DNA of 63,618 nucleotides. Source: Selenomonadaceae bacterium. Its GTDB lineage: Bacteria; Bacillota; Negativicutes; Selenomonadales; Selenomonadaceae. Below the pieces are notes generated by a model that worked only from the letters and a program-made list of their open reading frames with translations, ran no database searches and was not told the origin of the DNA. Location of the stretch: assembly GCA_017554235.1 (NCBI GenBank), contig JAFZIV010000036.1, positions 1 to 63,618 on the forward strand. Reading direction: 5' to 3'. The position numbers and the translations under genes were made by a program. Below are positions 19,286 to 28,384 of the stretch, in pieces. Position 1 is the stretch's first letter; each line of letters opens with the position of its first letter.

Positions 19286-21595
19286 ATGCCGGAAGATAAG
19301 AATAACCAAAATAATCAAGGGCTTGTGCCTAGCGGTGGTAATTCTCCGCAAAAGCCTGACCAAAATCAAGGCGAGAAAAAGGCACTTGCTAAAATCGACT
19401 TAGCAAAAGTTCCTGCAGACCAAGCGAATAAAAATCAAGCAGTCAGCACTGACGTTAAGCAGGAGGACGGCGGACGCGTCAACGGCATTGATACGGGACT
19501 TGCTTGCCTTATCGCCATTGCAAAGTATTACAATATCCCTGCAGAATATCGGCAGTTGGAGCGTGCCTACGTTCTTTCTGAAGGTAGCGTTGACTTAACA
19601 ACTTTGGTTCGTGCCGCGCAGGAGTTGAAATTGAAAGCGCGTGCTTACAACAATTTAAAGGAATCGGATTTAGACCGCCTTGTTTATCCCGTGTTGATTC
19701 AGTTGCACTCCGGCAGAAAAGTTGTTATCACGACGATTAGAGACGGCGACATTTACATAATGGATCCCGTCTTTTCACAACAGCCGGTAAAGGCGGACAG
19801 GTACAAGCTTTTAATGGATTGGACGGGCGACGCAATTTTATTCACACGCCGCTACGAATTGCCGAAGAAAAAGCAGGAATTTGGTTTCAAATGGTTTTTA
19901 CCCGTCGTCACAAAATATTTCCCGTTCCTGCGAACTGTTTTATTTATGTCGCTTGTCCTGCAAATTTTAGGATTGGCGTCACCTTTCTTCGTTCAAAATA
20001 TTATTGATAAAGTGCTTGTACACCGCGCAGCTGATGCGCTTGACGTTTTTGTTTTAGGTATGTTGACTTGTACAATTTTCACGACGTGGATTTCGGGCGT
20101 TCGTTCATACCTTTTTACAAATATCTGTTCTAAAATGGACGTTGCATTGAGTTCGCGGCTTTTCAAAAATATTACGTCATTACCGTTGAGCTATTTCCAA
20201 AAATGGCAAGTCGGCGACATTGTATCACGTCTTGGCGAATTACAAACTTTGCGCTCGTTTATGACGGGTTCCAGCTTAACAATCCTTCTGGATATGGTTT
20301 TTGCTGTCATCTACTTCTGCGTTATGTTTACTTACAGCAGAATTTTGAGCGTTATAGTTGTCGTAATGATTCCGCTTTTCGTTATCTTAAACGCGATTGT
20401 CGCGCCGATTTTCAAACGTCTGATTAATGACCAGTTTTTAATTGGCAGTGAGAATCGCTCCTTTTTGATTGAAACGATAACGGGTATTGGTACGGTTAAG
20501 GCAACGAGTGTTGAAAATAATTTTATTCGACGTTATGAAGAAATGCTGGCTCGGCTGGTAAAATCTTCATTGGCGGTTATAAATGTTGCCAACGTTGCAA
20601 ATACTATTGGTACATTTTTATACAGCATTTTCAATCTTTTAATTTTGTGGATTGGTTCTTACTACGTAATGGAAGGCGAAATTTCCGTCGGTGAGTTGAT
20701 AGCTTTCCAAATGATAGCAGGACAATTAATCGCGCCGATAATGCGTCTTATCAGCCAGTGGCAGTACTTTCAACAAATTCGCGTTTCAATGGACAGACTT
20801 GGCGATATTATGAACGAAGAAACCGAGCCTGCGTTTAACCCTTCGCGTACAACTTTACCTTCACTGCGCGGAGATATTGCGTTGGAAAAATTAGCTTTCA
20901 GTTATACTCCTGAAGGCGGAAAAGTTTTGGACAACATCAATATCAGAATACCTGCCGGTATGAAAGTTGGAATTGTCGGGCGTTCCGGCTCGGGTAAATC
21001 AACTTTAACAAAATTAATTCAGCGTCTGTTCCTTCCTGAAAATGGCAGAATTTTAATTGACGGCGTTGACATTGCGCAGGTTGAGCCGGCGTGGTTGCGT
21101 CGTCAAATCGGCGTTGTGTTGCAAGACAGCAAACTTTTCAGCGGAACCGTTGAAGAAAATATTAAAATCGCTTGTCCCAATGCTACTCACGAAGACGTTG
21201 TAAGAGCGGCGAAATTGGCGGGCGCAGATGACTTTATCAGCAGTTTTCAAAACGGCTATGAAACTTTCGTCGGAGAGCGCGGCAGTCTCTTAAGCGGCGG
21301 ACAACGTCAACGTGTAGCTATTGCCCGTGCATTGATAACTGATCCAAGAATTTTAATTTTTGACGAGGCGACGAGTGCGCTTGACTACGAATCGGAAAAT
21401 ATCATTATGAGTAACATTGAACCTATTGCTCGCGGACGTACAATGTTGATGATTGCGCATAGACTTTCGACGGTTAGAAATTGCGACGCTATAATTGTTA
21501 TTGACAAGGGAAGAATTGTTGAAGCCGGTTCGCATGATGATTTGATGAAACGTAACGGCGCATATTCAAGACTTTATCAAGCGCAAATGATGTAA
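19286..21595 (+). CDS. type I secretion ABC transporter (HlyB-like), second copy
   Basis: 769-residue ABC exporter. The first 60 residues are low-complexity and rich in N, Q, K and P. A C39-like domain (about 65-190) follows, where GLACLIAIAKYY retains a cysteine, though not in a clear peptidase motif. The transmembrane domain covers about 205-490. The ATPase has [24 protein letters not shown] and ILIFDEATSALD. It begins 3 bp after the HlyD-like stop. The two ABC proteins are clearly paralogous and may form a heterodimer or serve different cargos. Confidence 0.92.
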   Translation: MPEDKNNQNNQGLVPSGGNSPQKPDQNQGEKKALAKIDLAKVPADQANKNQAVSTDVKQEDGGRVNGIDTGLACLIAIAKYYNIPAEYRQLERAYVLSEGSVDLTTLVRAAQELKLKARAYNNLKESDLDRLVYPVLIQLHSGRKVVITTIRDGDIYIMDPVFSQQPVKADRYKLLMDWTGDAILFTRRYELPKKKQEFGFKWFLPVVTKYFPFLRTVLFMSLVLQILGLASPFFVQNIIDKVLVHRAADALDVFVLGMLTCTIFTTWISGVRSYLFTNICSKMDVALSSRLFKNITSLPLSYFQKWQVGDIVSRLGELQTLRSFMTGSSLTILLDMVFAVIYFCVMFTYSRILSVIVVVMIPLFVILNAIVAPIFKRLINDQFLIGSENRSFLIETITGIGTVKATSVENNFIRRYEEMLARLVKSSLAVINVANVANTIGTFLYSIFNLLILWIGSYYVMEGEISVGELIAFQMIAGQLIAPIMRLISQWQYFQQIRVSMDRLGDIMNEETEPAFNPSRTTLPSLRGDIALEKLAFSYTPEGGKVLDNINIRIPAGMKVGIVGRSGSGKSTLTKLIQRLFLPENGRILIDGVDIAQVEPAWLRRQIGVVLQDSKLFSGTVEENIKIACPNATHEDVVRAAKLAGADDFISSFQNGYETFVGERGSLLSGGQRQRVAIARALITDPRILIFDEATSALDYESENIIMSNIEPIARGRTMLMIAHRLSTVRNCDAIIVIDKGRIVEAGSHDDLMKRNGAYSRLYQAQMM

Positions 21596-21600
21596 AACAG

Positions 21601-21635
21601 TTAAGAATTATGAATGAAGAATTAAAAATGAGTAA
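21601..21635. repeat. dispersed AATTAAGAAT-type short repeat
   Basis: Run of AAGAATTATGAATGAAGAATTA-type units immediately before and across the start of the methyltransferase-STAS gene. It supplies one of the candidate ATG codons. Related runs are at 3987-4015 and 52441-52474. Confidence 0.45.
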
Positions 21636-22902
21636 TGATTTTAATTACAGCGCACAGGCGCGAACCAATCCTGTATTTCAAACTGCAAAAACGGCAGTGT
21701 GTCTTATGGCGCGGGCGGGAATACCCGACGCCGATAAAATTTTGCATTGCTTAAAACTTGATGACAATCAACCGCTGAAAAGTATGACTGATTCGGATAC
21801 GATTTTGGGCAATGCCATTGTGGTTGAGACAAAGTATCGCACAATGTGTAGCCTTATTGAAAATTCAGGTTATCATACTTGCGTAGATTTACCCTGCGGT
21901 TGTACTCCAAAAGCTCTTCATCTTACGGAAAAAGGATTTCGCTTTATCGGAATGGATTTACCCATTATAGTGCGGGAGTTTGCACCAATTATTAATTCTA
22001 TCGCCACTCATCCTAATGCCATAACCTTTTGCGAAGTTGATGCCACGAATTATGAATCACTTGAACAGGCATTGCGTGATATAGATGAGCCGATTTGCAT
22101 TTCTACCGAAGGAATGTTGATGTACTTTAGCGATGATGAAGTTGATGCCGTCATTTCAAATATTCGCAGACTGTTGGAGATACACGGCGGTTGTTGGATA
22201 ACTCCTGATCCTGAAATTAAGTTGCAGTTTATGTTGACTTTTCATTCAGTGTTTGGAGAAAGTTCAGTTAGAAATTTGGAGAAAACAGGTAGCACTGCCA
22301 GTAAACAGTCTGATGTGGCAAATTTATTCAATTCGTTTATATTGAACGTAGAAAATTTATCTGATTCAATTAAAACTGCGGAAAATCTTTTAAGGTCGCA
22401 CGGCTTGAAAGTTGAAAGAATTAATTTGGCAGAAAATCTGCCCGAACTTAGCGTTTATCGTCAACTTACTTCCGCGCAGATTAAGCAATTCAAAGACGCA
22501 ATGCAGCAATGTCATTATTGGTTAATGACCCTTGATGAATCCCAAAACTTTCAAGATAATGTTACGGTTCAAAAAAATCTGCCTTTCGAGATGAAATATA
22601 CATTTGAAAACGGAGTTTTGCAGATGACACTTCGCGGCAGAATGGACAGCATATCTGCGCCAAATATTTTGACGACATTTGAAAAGGAAAAGTTATCTGA
22701 TAACATTGACGAAGTAAAAATTGATTGTTCGGAGCTTGAATATATTTCTTCTGCCGGTATTCGTGTATTTTTTGACATACATAAAAATTGTAATAAAGGC
22801 TTAGTGTTGTTCAACGTCAATTTGTCTGTAACAAAAATTTTATTGAATAAAGGATTCACTGAATTTGGAGTGAACAAATGGAAATTGAGCAAAAATTTTT
22901 AG
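21610..22902 (+). CDS. SAM-dependent methyltransferase fused to a STAS domain
   Basis: 430 residues. The N-terminal part (about 50-290) resembles leucine-carboxyl-methyltransferase-like class I enzymes. A CVDLPCGCTPKAL glycine-type loop is near 90 and an acidic GMDLP block follows. STEGMLMYFSDDEVD is near 160-174. The C-terminal 100 residues are a STAS domain with the typical DCSELEYISSAGIRVFFD signature (about 375-392), as in anti-sigma-factor antagonists. The serine of the SSAG motif is present, so phospho-switching is possible. The start is ambiguous (ATG at 21610 or 21628). It follows the secretion operon by 14 bp and overlaps the radical SAM gene by 25 bp. Confidence 0.75.
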   Translation: MNEELKMSNDFNYSAQARTNPVFQTAKTAVCLMARAGIPDADKILHCLKLDDNQPLKSMTDSDTILGNAIVVETKYRTMCSLIENSGYHTCVDLPCGCTPKALHLTEKGFRFIGMDLPIIVREFAPIINSIATHPNAITFCEVDATNYESLEQALRDIDEPICISTEGMLMYFSDDEVDAVISNIRRLLEIHGGCWITPDPEIKLQFMLTFHSVFGESSVRNLEKTGSTASKQSDVANLFNSFILNVENLSDSIKTAENLLRSHGLKVERINLAENLPELSVYRQLTSAQIKQFKDAMQQCHYWLMTLDESQNFQDNVTVQKNLPFEMKYTFENGVLQMTLRGRMDSISAPNILTTFEKEKLSDNIDEVKIDCSELEYISSAGIRVFFDIHKNCNKGLVLFNVNLSVTKILLNKGFTEFGVNKWKLSKNF

Positions 22903-23717
22903 TTTGTGAAATTTGTCCGCACCATTGCCGCCTGAACGTTGGCGAAGTTGGAAAATGTCGGGCGCGTTACAATGACGGCGAAAAAATTACCGCGTTGAAT
23001 TACGGGCGTATCACGTCGATAGCACTTGACCCTATAGAAAAAAAGCCGTTGTACAGATTTTTTCCCGGCAGTACAATTTTATCTGTTGGGAGTTTTGGCT
23101 GTAACTTGAATTGCCCTTTCTGTCAAAACTACGAAATTTCTATGGCGGATTATAATTTTCCTACGCGGCAAATTTCTCCCGAACAACTTGTAAACATTGC
23201 CGTTGAACTGCGTGACAGAAAAAATATTGGTGTGGCGTTTACGTACAATGAACCGTTTATCAGCTATGAATATGTGCGCGACACTTCTAACCTTTTGAAG
23301 GCAGTGGGATTAAAATCTGTATTGGTGACTAATGGGACGGTTGCAAGCGGCGCATTGAAAAAAATTCTCCCGCTTATTGACGCGATGAACATTGACTTGA
23401 AAGGATTTAGCCAACAGATTTATAATATACTTGGCGGAGATTTTGAGACAGTACGGAATACTATTCAGACGGCGGCTAAAAGTTGTCACGTGGAAGTTAC
23501 AACGCTGATTGTACCGCGTATGAATGATTCAGAAGAAGAAATGGACGCGGAGGCTAAATGGCTTGCGTCAATCTCGAAAGATATTCCGTTGCATGTCAGT
23601 AGATTTTTCCCGCGCTACAAGGTAAACGATCGCCCGCCGACTGATGTTAAGACGGTCTACAGGCTTGCTGAAGTTGCACAGCGTCATTTAAATTTTGTTT
23701 ATACTGGCAACTGTTGA
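22878..23717 (+). CDS. amrS: AmmeMemoRadiSam-type radical SAM enzyme
   Basis: 279 residues with the radical SAM signature CNLNCPFC (about 75-82) in GCNLNCPFCQNYEIS. An N-terminal cysteine cluster (CEICPHHC) is at about 10-17, and a DPIEKKPLYRFFPG block is near 51-64. These are hallmarks of the AmmeMemoRadiSam family, whose members appear to modify proteins or small molecules through a [4Fe-4S] cluster. AMMECR1 and Memo partners are not in the window. The ATG at 22878 has GGAGTG 5 nt upstream and lies within the end of the preceding gene, suggesting translational coupling. Confidence 0.8.
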   Translation: MEIEQKFLVCEICPHHCRLNVGEVGKCRARYNDGEKITALNYGRITSIALDPIEKKPLYRFFPGSTILSVGSFGCNLNCPFCQNYEISMADYNFPTRQISPEQLVNIAVELRDRKNIGVAFTYNEPFISYEYVRDTSNLLKAVGLKSVLVTNGTVASGALKKILPLIDAMNIDLKGFSQQIYNILGGDFETVRNTIQTAAKSCHVEVTTLIVPRMNDSEEEMDAEAKWLASISKDIPLHVSRFFPRYKVNDRPPTDVKTVYRLAEVAQRHLNFVYTGNC

Positions 23718-23732
23718 AAGGAGGTGATAAAA

Positions 23733-24944
23733 TTGATTTGCATTTACATGATTACAAACACAATCACCGGCGATTTTTACATTGGGCAGACCATTGATTT
23801 CGACCGTCGTAAAAGAGAACATATGCGCAATCCTCAACCTGGTATGCGTGATGATGTTGAAAAATACGGTTGGAGTAATTTTACATTTTTAGTTCTTGAA
23901 AAGTGTCCTGCAGAAAAATTAACGGAAAGAGAAAATTTTTTCATATCCGCACTAAACCCTGTATATAACACAGTATCAAAAGGCTATGAAAGACCAGAAT
24001 CTGTTTGTAAAAAAATTAGTGAAAGTCTCATGGGACATGAAGTTTCACAAGAAACACGCGAAAAAATTGGCATAGCTAATTTCGGTAAAGAAGTTCCGCT
24101 TGTGGTGCGTGAAAAAATAAGTCGAGCATTAATAGGAACTACAAACGGCACTACGTCACTGCTTGGAAAAAAACATACTTTAGAATCGCGTATGAAAATG
24201 GCTAAACCAGTTATTTGTGTAGAAACCGATAATATTTTTTGGAGTGTAAAAATTGCCGCTGAATGTTGTAATATATCTGTGGCTAATATAGAATCTGTTT
24301 TGCACGGCAGACAAATAACCGCTGGCGGCGTTCATTGGCGATACGCTGACGAAAGTCTTAACGGAAGTATTCGCACCGAAGATACACGCAAAAAGCCGAT
24401 TATTTGTAAACAAACCGGAAAAATTTTCGATAGCGCAGAACAAGCCGCAACTGTTTTAAAACTTAATTCTTGCGGAATTCTTCAAGTTTTACACGGTCGC
24501 GCTAAAACTTGCGGAGGATATAGCTTTGAGTATTTCAAAAAAGTTTCAAAAACAAAAGAGTCGGGTAAGAAGAGATTTTGGGGTGGTAAACCCGTCTCTA
24601 TTATTTGTGTCGAAACAAAGAAAGTTTATCCAATGGTTAAGACAGCCGCTAATGAATTAGGAATACCTCCTCAATCTATATCGGCGGTGTTAAATGGGCG
24701 TCGAATGTCAACAGGCGGTCTGCACTTTAAATATTTAGACGAAACTCTTAATGTTCCTGAAAAAAAGCCTAGTTCTGCTGAAAAACCTGTCATTGTTCTT
24801 GAAACGAAACAAATTTATCCAAGCGTAAAAGCTACTGCTAATGCGCTTAATGCAAAGTCCAGCGCAGTTTCGGCTGTACTTCGTGGAAAAGGTTTAACTA
24901 TATGCGGCTTTCATGTAATGTATTTAAAAGATTACAAAGAATGA
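23733..24944 (+). CDS. GIY-YIG nuclease with NUMOD repeats, homing-endonuclease-like
   Basis: About 403 residues. The N-terminal GIY-YIG domain reads CIYMITNTITGDFYIGQT with RRKREH. It is followed by a NUMOD3-like KISESLMG/KISRALIG pair (about 88-140) and then four NUMOD1-like repeats of about 50 residues. Each repeat has a KPVICVET start and a GRxxTxGGxHxxY end. Such repeats bind DNA in phage and intron homing endonucleases. No intron splits a gene here, so it is free-standing. The start is TTG at 23733, 6 nt after GGAGGTG; the GTG inside that SD is unlikely. It lies 15 bp after the radical SAM gene. Confidence 0.8.
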   Translation: MICIYMITNTITGDFYIGQTIDFDRRKREHMRNPQPGMRDDVEKYGWSNFTFLVLEKCPAEKLTERENFFISALNPVYNTVSKGYERPESVCKKISESLMGHEVSQETREKIGIANFGKEVPLVVREKISRALIGTTNGTTSLLGKKHTLESRMKMAKPVICVETDNIFWSVKIAAECCNISVANIESVLHGRQITAGGVHWRYADESLNGSIRTEDTRKKPIICKQTGKIFDSAEQAATVLKLNSCGILQVLHGRAKTCGGYSFEYFKKVSKTKESGKKRFWGGKPVSIICVETKKVYPMVKTAANELGIPPQSISAVLNGRRMSTGGLHFKYLDETLNVPEKKPSSAEKPVIVLETKQIYPSVKATANALNAKSSAVSAVLRGKGLTICGFHVMYLKDYKE

Positions 24945-24975
24945 TGTTTAAATTAAATTAACAATCATTAAACAC

Positions 24976-25005
24976 TTGACAAAACCGAAAGGATTGTGAT
25001 ATAAT
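24976..25005 (+). promoter_or_regulatory. near-consensus sigma-70 promoter overlapping the GT4 start
   Basis: TTGACA (24976-24981) and TATAAT (25000-25005) are separated by 18 bp. The -10 box shares ATG with the predicted start codon (25004), so a transcript from here would begin inside the frame. Confidence 0.45.
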
Positions 25006-26260
25006 GCAGATTTGCTTTCTTCACCCGAGCTACCCGGCCCAATATTTATCACTTGCGCCTTATTTGGCAAGAAACCCCGAAAATACCGTATTCTTCCTTT
25101 CAAAGGAGAACAGCATTGGCACCAGCTTGCCGGGTGTGACTTTAGCCCTCTATGGTAAGCCGACCGCCGAGAATGAGAAGTGGTTTGAGACTTGTGGACC
25201 TTTGCGCCCTGCGGCTGAAGCAGTTGTCGAAGGTCAAGCCGTAGCGCGTGCATTGGAATGGCTCGCCAAAGAAAAAAATTTTAAGCCCGATGTAATTATT
25301 GCGCATACAGGTTGGGGTTCTACCCTTTATTGTAAAGATTTATATCCCAATGTGCCGATTATGGGTTATTTTGAATGGTATTATCTTGCTGAAGACAGCG
25401 ATTGTTATTGGTGGCCTGATGAAATTCCGCAAATGCCTAACAAAATTTCTATTCGTACAAGGAATGCCCACCACCTCTTAAATCTTGAAGCTGTAACAGC
25501 TCCGGGACCGGGTCAAGGAATTGGAATCGTTCCTACGAAATGGCAACATTCTCAACTTCCTGAAGTCTACAAGCCGAAAGTTAAGATTATTCACGAAGGC
25601 ATTGATACGAGATTTTGTTCACCTGATCCGAGCGGCAAGCGTCCGGGACTTATTCTCGACGACGTAAAATTAAATCTGCCGGAAGGTACGGAAATTATTA
25701 CTTACGTATCACGCGGCTTTGAAATTTATCGCGGTTTCCCCTACTTTATGGACGCTATCCGCCTTGTACTGCAACGTCGTCCTAAGGCTCACGTCGTAGT
25801 TGTCGGCAAAGACAGAATTTGTTACGGCGCACAACTTAAAGACACTACTTATTTGAAGGAAGAGGAAAAGAAGGGCGGCTACGATAAAGAGCGCGTTCAC
25901 TTCGTAGGTTTACGCAATCGCGGCGATTATCAAAAGATTTTACGCGCGTCAAGCTGTCACGTTTACCTTACGCGTCCGTTTGTTTTAAGCTGGTCTTTCC
26001 TTGAGGCTATGAGTTTTGGCTGTCCTATTGTCGGTTCAAAAACTCCGCCTGTTGAAGAAGTTATGGAAGATGGCGTCAACGGTTTGTTGGCGGAATTTAG
26101 ATCGCCTTACCACATTGCCCGTAAAATTGAAGAACATCTTGATAATCCTGAACGCGGACGTTTACTTGGTCAAAGAGCGCGTGAAACCATACAAGAGCGT
26201 TTTGAGCTTTATAAGTGTATGCGTGCGCAAGAAGATTTAATGTATAGCTTAGTAAGATAA
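25004..26260 (+). CDS. glycosyltransferase, GT4 family
   Basis: 418-residue GT-B enzyme. The N-terminus MQICFLHPSYPAQYLSLA is the usual first strand and helix. The C-terminal nucleotide-sugar half contains FVLSWSFLEAMSFGCPIVGS and the EVMEDGVNGLLAEF block (about 330-370), typical of GT4. It transfers a sugar to an unknown acceptor in the cytoplasm. An AAAGGA site lies about 10 nt upstream. It is followed 32 bp later by a second glycosyltransferase-like gene. The location beside the secretion operon suggests glycosylation of secreted protein or surface glycan. Confidence 0.85.
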   Translation: MQICFLHPSYPAQYLSLAPYLARNPENTVFFLSKENSIGTSLPGVTLALYGKPTAENEKWFETCGPLRPAAEAVVEGQAVARALEWLAKEKNFKPDVIIAHTGWGSTLYCKDLYPNVPIMGYFEWYYLAEDSDCYWWPDEIPQMPNKISIRTRNAHHLLNLEAVTAPGPGQGIGIVPTKWQHSQLPEVYKPKVKIIHEGIDTRFCSPDPSGKRPGLILDDVKLNLPEGTEIITYVSRGFEIYRGFPYFMDAIRLVLQRRPKAHVVVVGKDRICYGAQLKDTTYLKEEEKKGGYDKERVHFVGLRNRGDYQKILRASSCHVYLTRPFVLSWSFLEAMSFGCPIVGSKTPPVEEVMEDGVNGLLAEFRSPYHIARKIEEHLDNPERGRLLGQRARETIQERFELYKCMRAQEDLMYSLVR

Positions 26261-26292
26261 TTTTTTCTAAAAGCTTACAACGGAGGTAAATC

Positions 26293-27969
26293 ATGACATT
26301 TGAAACGATGATACCTGCGCGGTCAAAAACGGTACTTGAAATTACCGGCGAAGTCGCGGAGGATTTTGAAACTACTGAAGAAAATTTTCTTTTGATACAA
26401 CCTGATTGCAAATACACCGTCGCTGAAAATTTTAAAAGCGTAAAAGGCAAATTTGATTCTATTCTGATTCAAAGCGCGGTTATCGGCAACCTTAATCAAA
26501 ATGAATTGGTAACACTGATTCAAGATGCCGCAAAGAAACTTAATAAGCGCGGCACACTACTTTTCACGCTTGAGAATATTGCCTTTGCTGATAATATTAT
26601 AGCAATTTTAAATGAAGAGCCGCCGAAATTCAAAATCACGTTGACAAAAACTGAATTGTCCAAAGCCATTACTGAAGCGGGTCTTACCGAATATCGTTCA
26701 CTTAACGCATCGCGCAGAACTAATGTCCCGCAGGAACTTCGCGCAATTTCTAAGACTGAACCGTTAATTTTTGAATATATTCTCATCGCAACCGCAGAGG
26801 AAATGCCGCCGAAATATTTAATTCAATCTATCATCGGCGAAAAGTTAGTTTGCGCACCTGTAAGAATTCATCGCCCTAACTCATTTTTGACGACAGAGCC
26901 GAATATTTTTACAACGTCATCAAACGTTGACCAGCCTTACCACATTTTCCCGAAGGAACAATACGAAAATCGAATTATGATTAATCAGCGTATGACGTTC
27001 CCGACATTTACAAATGGCGTAAAATTTTTCGAGAATATGAAAAGCCAAAATTATTTGTATCTTGAAGAAATGGACGACCATCCCGTTTTGTGGGAAGAGT
27101 CTTACGAAAAGACCGGCTTTATAAATTTTATCAGCGTCCACGCTATTCAGACTTCGACTGAATATCTTGCTGATTATTTGCGCCAGTTCAATCCTAATGT
27201 AAAAGTTTTTGCGAATCAGTTACAAAGACTTTTGCCGCCGCGTGACTTCGATAAAGAATTTGCGCAGGAAGATCGCCCAGTTACAATTTTCTTTGGCGCG
27301 TTGAATCGTGATAAAGAGTTCAATGAAATGTTGCCGACGCTTAATGAATTGGCGAAAAAATACGGTAAAAAGTTGGCGTTTAAAATTTTGGCGCGTCAAG
27401 GTTTGTATGAAGACCTTGAGAGCGAAAATAAAAAACTTATTGGCGATTCGCGAATTTATGACGGGCAATTCGTGCCTTATGAACGCTACGAACAAGAATT
27501 ATATACATCTGATATTGCGCTGTTACCTTTGCAGGATAATAAATTCAATCGTGCCAAGTCTGATTTAAAATTCCTTGAATGTGCGGCGGCAGGAGTTGCG
27601 GCATTGGCGTCTCCTGTTGCATACTCGGAAGTTGTCAAAGATGGCGAAAACGGCTTTATCTTCTACGATATGAAAGATTTTGCGCAGAAATTAGAAATTT
27701 TGATTGAGAATCGTGACAAGCGTCGTGATATGACAAAGGCGGCTTATGAATATGTAAAGCACAACCGCTTGATGAGTCAGCATTATGAAGAGCGTTTTGA
27801 TTGGTACAAGGAACTTTTTGCAAAGTTGCCTGAATTGACGGAAGAGGCGCAGGCTCGTATTGATAAGGAAGCACCGCGCTTTAAAGATGAAGTTCCCGTT
27901 GAGACGCAAAGAGTTTATTCTCCTGCAGGAAATTCTAACCGAACTGCCGAAATAATTATTCCAGTTTAA
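26293..27969 (+). CDS. glycosyltransferase with N-terminal methyltransferase-like domain
   Basis: 558 residues. The first 175 resemble a degraded SAM-methyltransferase fold (VLEITGEV, a SILIQSAVIGNL segment and RGTLLFTLEN) with no convincing SAM loop. Residues about 240-500 are a GT4-like glycosyltransferase with VTIFFGALNRDKE and DIALLPLQDNKFNRAKSDLKFLECAAAG. The ATG has GGAGG 5-6 nt upstream. It pairs with the preceding GT4 gene. The acceptor is unknown. Confidence 0.7.
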   Translation: MTFETMIPARSKTVLEITGEVAEDFETTEENFLLIQPDCKYTVAENFKSVKGKFDSILIQSAVIGNLNQNELVTLIQDAAKKLNKRGTLLFTLENIAFADNIIAILNEEPPKFKITLTKTELSKAITEAGLTEYRSLNASRRTNVPQELRAISKTEPLIFEYILIATAEEMPPKYLIQSIIGEKLVCAPVRIHRPNSFLTTEPNIFTTSSNVDQPYHIFPKEQYENRIMINQRMTFPTFTNGVKFFENMKSQNYLYLEEMDDHPVLWEESYEKTGFINFISVHAIQTSTEYLADYLRQFNPNVKVFANQLQRLLPPRDFDKEFAQEDRPVTIFFGALNRDKEFNEMLPTLNELAKKYGKKLAFKILARQGLYEDLESENKKLIGDSRIYDGQFVPYERYEQELYTSDIALLPLQDNKFNRAKSDLKFLECAAAGVAALASPVAYSEVVKDGENGFIFYDMKDFAQKLEILIENRDKRRDMTKAAYEYVKHNRLMSQHYEERFDWYKELFAKLPELTEEAQARIDKEAPRFKDEVPVETQRVYSPAGNSNRTAEIIIPV

Positions 27970-28021
27970 AAATTTGAAAATAAATGTAAAAGCTACCAGC
28001 TAACGAAAGGGTGTGACGCTA

Positions 28022-28384
28022 ATGTTGGGGCTTCAGTTTTTCTCATTTTCTTTAATTTTCTACGTGGTATTTATGAGCGTGGTGTTGGGGATTGCGTTTA
28101 TAGTTTACATCAACACGCATAAACCGACGAAAACCAAGCACGGTAGTGACGATTTGATTTTGAGTGAACGCCAGCAAAATGTTAGCGGTTACATCAGCAC
28201 CGCTGACAAAAGTAAATATTTAGGCGCGATTGGTACTTGCTCAACAGACCTTCGTCCTTCCGGAACGGTTATGGTTGAAGGGCAACCGCTTGACGTTGTG
28301 ACGGAGGGCAATTTCTTAAAGCAAGGCTCTATCGTCAAGATTATCAACGTTGACGGTTCTCGTATTCTCGTAAGACAGATTTAG
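28022..28384 (+). CDS. NfeD-like membrane protein
   Basis: About 120 residues. An N-terminal transmembrane helix (LIFYVVFMSVVLGIAFIVYI) precedes a C-terminal OB-fold of the NfeD type, GTCSTDLRPSGTVMVEGQPL followed by a short strand and IVKIINVDGSRILVRQI. NfeD proteins partner with flotillin/stomatin-like proteins, and floA follows directly. The ATG at 28022 is preferred because AAAGGGTG is 8-9 nt upstream; a GTG 9 bp earlier lies inside that site. Confidence 0.85.
   Translation: MLGLQFFSFSLIFYVVFMSVVLGIAFIVYINTHKPTKTKHGSDDLILSERQQNVSGYISTADKSKYLGAIGTCSTDLRPSGTVMVEGQPLDVVTEGNFLKQGSIVKIINVDGSRILVRQI

Noticed and set aside
18782..19369. 195-residue minus-strand frame over the HlyD gene
   Set aside because: Lies wholly opposite well-supported coding sequence, with no start signal or domain.
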